Origin: Flavobacteriales bacterium
Lineage (GTDB): Bacteria; Bacteroidota; Bacteroidia; CAIKAF01
Reading direction: 5' to 3'
Assembly (NCBI GenBank): GCA_025055575.1
Contig: JANWWP010000081.1
Coordinates: 1 to 43,491 of the forward strand
DNA length: 43,491 nt
The notes under the pieces were generated by a model, which was given only the letters and a program-made list of their open reading frames with translations, searched no databases and was not told where the DNA came from. This document shows positions 41,544 through 43,491 of the stretch, piece after piece; the first letter of the stretch is position 1, and every line of letters starts with the position of its first letter. The position numbers and the translations under genes were made by a program.

Positions 41544-42346
41544 AAAGCGTCTTTTTAGGCTGCACACGGTTTAGCCTTCAAATTCTTCAGCATCTGTTAA
41601 AAAATGATTTGGCTCCACACCTGGTGATCACCATACCCCAAGAATTTTCCATCTCATATTCGGATACTAAAGTAAAAAATTATAATTACGCTGATTTAAG
41701 TTCTGTATGCCAGAAAGAAGGTATCCCGCTCCTTTTTGTGGATTCGGGTCAAGGCATTAAACTGACAACCCATAGAGAAGCCATTGCCGCCGTACAACCT
41801 GATGTAATCCTGGTGATGGGTTGGTATTATGTTGTGCCCCGTTCTATTCGAGAATTAGCCCGCCAAGGGGCCTGGGGTATTCATGCATCCCTGCTGCCCA
41901 AATACGCCGGGGGCGCACCCTTGGTATGGGCCATCCTCCAGGGCGAAAAAGAAACAGGAATCACTCTGTTCAGGCTGGGCGATGGGATGGATGACGGCGA
42001 CATCATCGCACAGAAAAAAATTAAAATTAACCATACGGACACCATTAAGGAGGTATATCATAAAGCCACCAAAGCTGCCCAGAAAGTTCTGGTTCAAACT
42101 CTAAAAAATCCGGAAAAAGTTCGTTTTACCCCCCAGGATCCTTCCAAGATTGAATATTATCCACAACGAAAACCGGAGGACGGAGAAATTGATACCAGCT
42201 GGGATGGCATCCGAATGTACAATTTCATAAGAGCCCAAGCGCCTCCCTATCCGGGTGCATTCCTACGCACAAAGGACGGCTATAAAATCATCATTGAGAA
42301 GTGTCGACTTGAAAAAGTGAACAAACCTTCATCCGAGCAAAAATGA
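41540..42346 (+). CDS. Formyltransferase (Fmt-like, probable sugar N-formyltransferase)
   Basis: Transfers a formyl group from N10-formyltetrahydrofolate to an amine (268 residues). The core IHASLLPKYAGGAPLVW near residue 116 and LFRLGDGMDDGDIIAQ near 148 are the formyltransferase motifs. The catalytic His is in IHAS, and an Asp in DDGDI. The Asn two residues before the His in Fmt and ArnA (NxH) is Gly here (GIH). At 268 residues it lacks most of the tRNA-binding C-terminal domain of methionyl-tRNA formyltransferase. Its partner aminotransferase suggests that an amino sugar is the acceptor. It overlaps the deacetylase gene by ATGA. Confidence 0.87.
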   Translation: MKSVFLGCTRFSLQILQHLLKNDLAPHLVITIPQEFSISYSDTKVKNYNYADLSSVCQKEGIPLLFVDSGQGIKLTTHREAIAAVQPDVILVMGWYYVVPRSIRELARQGAWGIHASLLPKYAGGAPLVWAILQGEKETGITLFRLGDGMDDGDIIAQKKIKINHTDTIKEVYHKATKAAQKVLVQTLKNPEKVRFTPQDPSKIEYYPQRKPEDGEIDTSWDGIRMYNFIRAQAPPYPGAFLRTKDGYKIIIEKCRLEKVNKPSSEQK

Positions 42347-43077
42347 GTCAAAATCTCTTGCCGCCTTACATTATCACACTGGATGTGGATTGGGCACCCG
42401 ATTTTATAATTGATTATGTTGCTCAATTAATTATTGATCATAATGTAAAAGCCACCTGGTTCATTACGCATGAATCACCCGCAATAGATAGATTGCGACA
42501 ACATCCTGATCTATTCGAAATAGGAGCCCATCCAAATTTTTTTCCAGCTTCCACCCACGGCCAAACACCAGAGGAAGTTTGGCGCCAAATACGCAAAATT
42601 GCACCCGAAGCCGTAAGCATACGTACCCATGGGCTCTATCAAAGCACCTGGTATTATATTGAAGCCATACGCGAGGGATTTTTATATGATGTGTCTACCT
42701 TGCTTCCAAGCCATCCATGCCCGGCGCCCGCGCGTTTTGAATGGTCCAATGGAAGCATCTTAAAAATTCCATTCGTTTGGGAGGATGATATCGAGTTTCA
42801 AAAGCCCAACCCCTCATGGCAGACCGAAAAAATAATTACAGTGCCTTATCCGGCTATTTTAAATTTTCATCCAGTTCATATTTACCTAAATTCAGAAAAC
42901 CACTTAAGATATCAAAATTTCAAAAAATTAATATTAAAAACCAATGAAATTTCAGAATTTCAGAGATTAAGAAATACAAGACTAGGCACAGCCAAAATCT
43001 TCATCGAAGTGCTCGAAAAAAACGCTGATTATAGCGCAACATTAAAAGAAATAGGAGAAATATATAAAAATCTCTAG
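42343..43077 (+). CDS. Polysaccharide deacetylase (NodB-homology) family protein
   Basis: Predicted metal-dependent hydrolase removing an acetyl or similar group from a sugar (244 residues). NodB motif 1 is YIITLDVDW near residue 11. KATWFITHESP and FEIGAHPNFFPAS near 60-72 supply the first metal-site His. RTHGLYQSTW near 94 is motif 3, and LNFHPVHIY near 173 supplies the late His. The second His of the usual HxxxH pair is not obvious. No signal peptide is present, so it is probably cytoplasmic or acts on a lipid-linked precursor. The DNA is more AT-rich than in the preceding genes. It is the last gene of the operon and is convergent with the right-edge methyltransferase. Confidence 0.83.
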   Translation: MSQNLLPPYIITLDVDWAPDFIIDYVAQLIIDHNVKATWFITHESPAIDRLRQHPDLFEIGAHPNFFPASTHGQTPEEVWRQIRKIAPEAVSIRTHGLYQSTWYYIEAIREGFLYDVSTLLPSHPCPAPARFEWSNGSILKIPFVWEDDIEFQKPNPSWQTEKIITVPYPAILNFHPVHIYLNSENHLRYQNFKKLILKTNEISEFQRLRNTRLGTAKIFIEVLEKNADYSATLKEIGEIYKNL

Positions 43078-43097
43078 CAGGAAAATATTATTATATT

Positions 43098-43491
43098 TTA
43101 ACATCCCTTTTGCGCTAAAATCTCATAGACCCCTTCCCGATTGTGATAAACACCTTTAAAGAAAGGGGTAATGACCTGGTCCGTGAAATTGATGGAACCC
43201 TCCGCACCATTGGCAATTATTTCAAAACCCGCAATCTCTAATTCTCTTTTCATGATTTCGGAAGGCACAATGGTTTGTTTCCCTTCGGGATACACACCTG
43301 TATAAAGAAACTGAAGGGTCGCTTCAAAAGTTTCCATAGCCATCAGGCGGGAGTCAAAATTCTGGCTGGAGTTATGTGTTTCAATTAAATTATAATAATA
43401 CCAACCCACGCCATTAGTGCAGATGTACACGCGTCCGCCTGGTTTCAGGATTCGGTGGAATTCCCGGACAGATTTTCTAAAATCCGAAAAC
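43098..43491 (-). CDS. Class I methyltransferase, partial at right edge
   Basis: Only the C-terminal 130 or so residues are in the window; the frame is open to the right edge. The visible start of the segment reads SVREFHRILKPGGRVYICTN, the post-motif region of UbiE/type 11 methyltransferases that follows the SAM-binding motifs. The motif I glycine-rich loop would lie beyond the edge. The remainder (about 110 residues, ending ILAQKGC) has no named domain. It is convergent with the deacetylase gene, 20 bases apart. It is probably another glycan or lipid methyltransferase, but the acceptor cannot be inferred. Confidence 0.75.
   Translation of the reverse strand, partial: FSDFRKSVREFHRILKPGGRVYICTNGVGWYYYNLIETHNSSQNFDSRLMAMETFEATLQFLYTGVYPEGKQTIVPSEIMKRELEIAGFEIIANGAEGSINFTDQVITPFFKGVYHNREGVYEILAQKGC

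Noticed and set aside
1-43491. tRNA, rRNA, CRISPR arrays, transposases and phage genes
   Set aside because: All gaps between genes were read; none holds a cloverleaf-like sequence, regularly spaced repeats or a recognisable mobile-element gene.

Overview
The window is a gene-dense, mid-GC stretch of a Bacteroidota-type genome. Four things point there: two proteins end in type IX secretion (T9SS) sorting domains (16911-20732 and 28694-29419); several genes are preceded by a TAnnTTTG-like -7 box; menaquinone genes are present; and a fused alpha/beta 2-oxoacid dehydrogenase E1 and a phosphate-selective-type porin have the form usual in that phylum. I cannot place it below phylum. No tRNA, rRNA, insertion sequence, phage gene or CRISPR array was found.

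Layout. 1-3110: an aldehyde dehydrogenase of the ALDH8/aminomuconate-semialdehyde type (cut by the left edge) overlapping a lipoprotein gamma-glutamyltransferase. 3111-4561: an AT-rich gap, then a secreted serine hydrolase; a voltage-gated cation channel runs towards it (4635-5414, minus). 5535-9810: a tight run of Wzz-like chain-length protein, O-antigen ligase-like protein, MurB and an enoyl-CoA hydratase family protein. 9997-13813: ElbB-like protein, FGGY sugar kinase and a sphingosine-1-phosphate lyase homologue. 14173-16668 (minus): lamin-tail lipoprotein, SdiA-regulated-type propeller and porin. 16911-20732: large T9SS adhesin-like protein, closed by a strong hairpin terminator.

20904-28552 (minus): an uncharacterised helical protein, then fused E1 oxidoreductase, menF, menD and menB. 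28694-35652 and on to 36362: small T9SS protein, typA, a full-length DHCR24 (delta24-sterol reductase) homologue, deoC, an ABC-2 exporter pair and a LolA-like periplasmic protein. 36482-43077: a nearly gapless six-gene surface-glycan operon (epimerase, DegT aminotransferase, methyltransferase, AsnB-type amidotransferase, formyltransferase, NodB-type deacetylase); a methyltransferase entering from the right edge runs towards it.

The most unusual content is lipid-related. A protein that looks like animal DHCR24 from end to end sits directly behind typA, and a protein that looks like eukaryotic sphingosine-1-phosphate lyase sits about 18 kb away. The glycan operon reads as a route to a formylated, possibly amidated amino-sugar polymer. 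Family assignments were made by recognising motifs; no database search was run.
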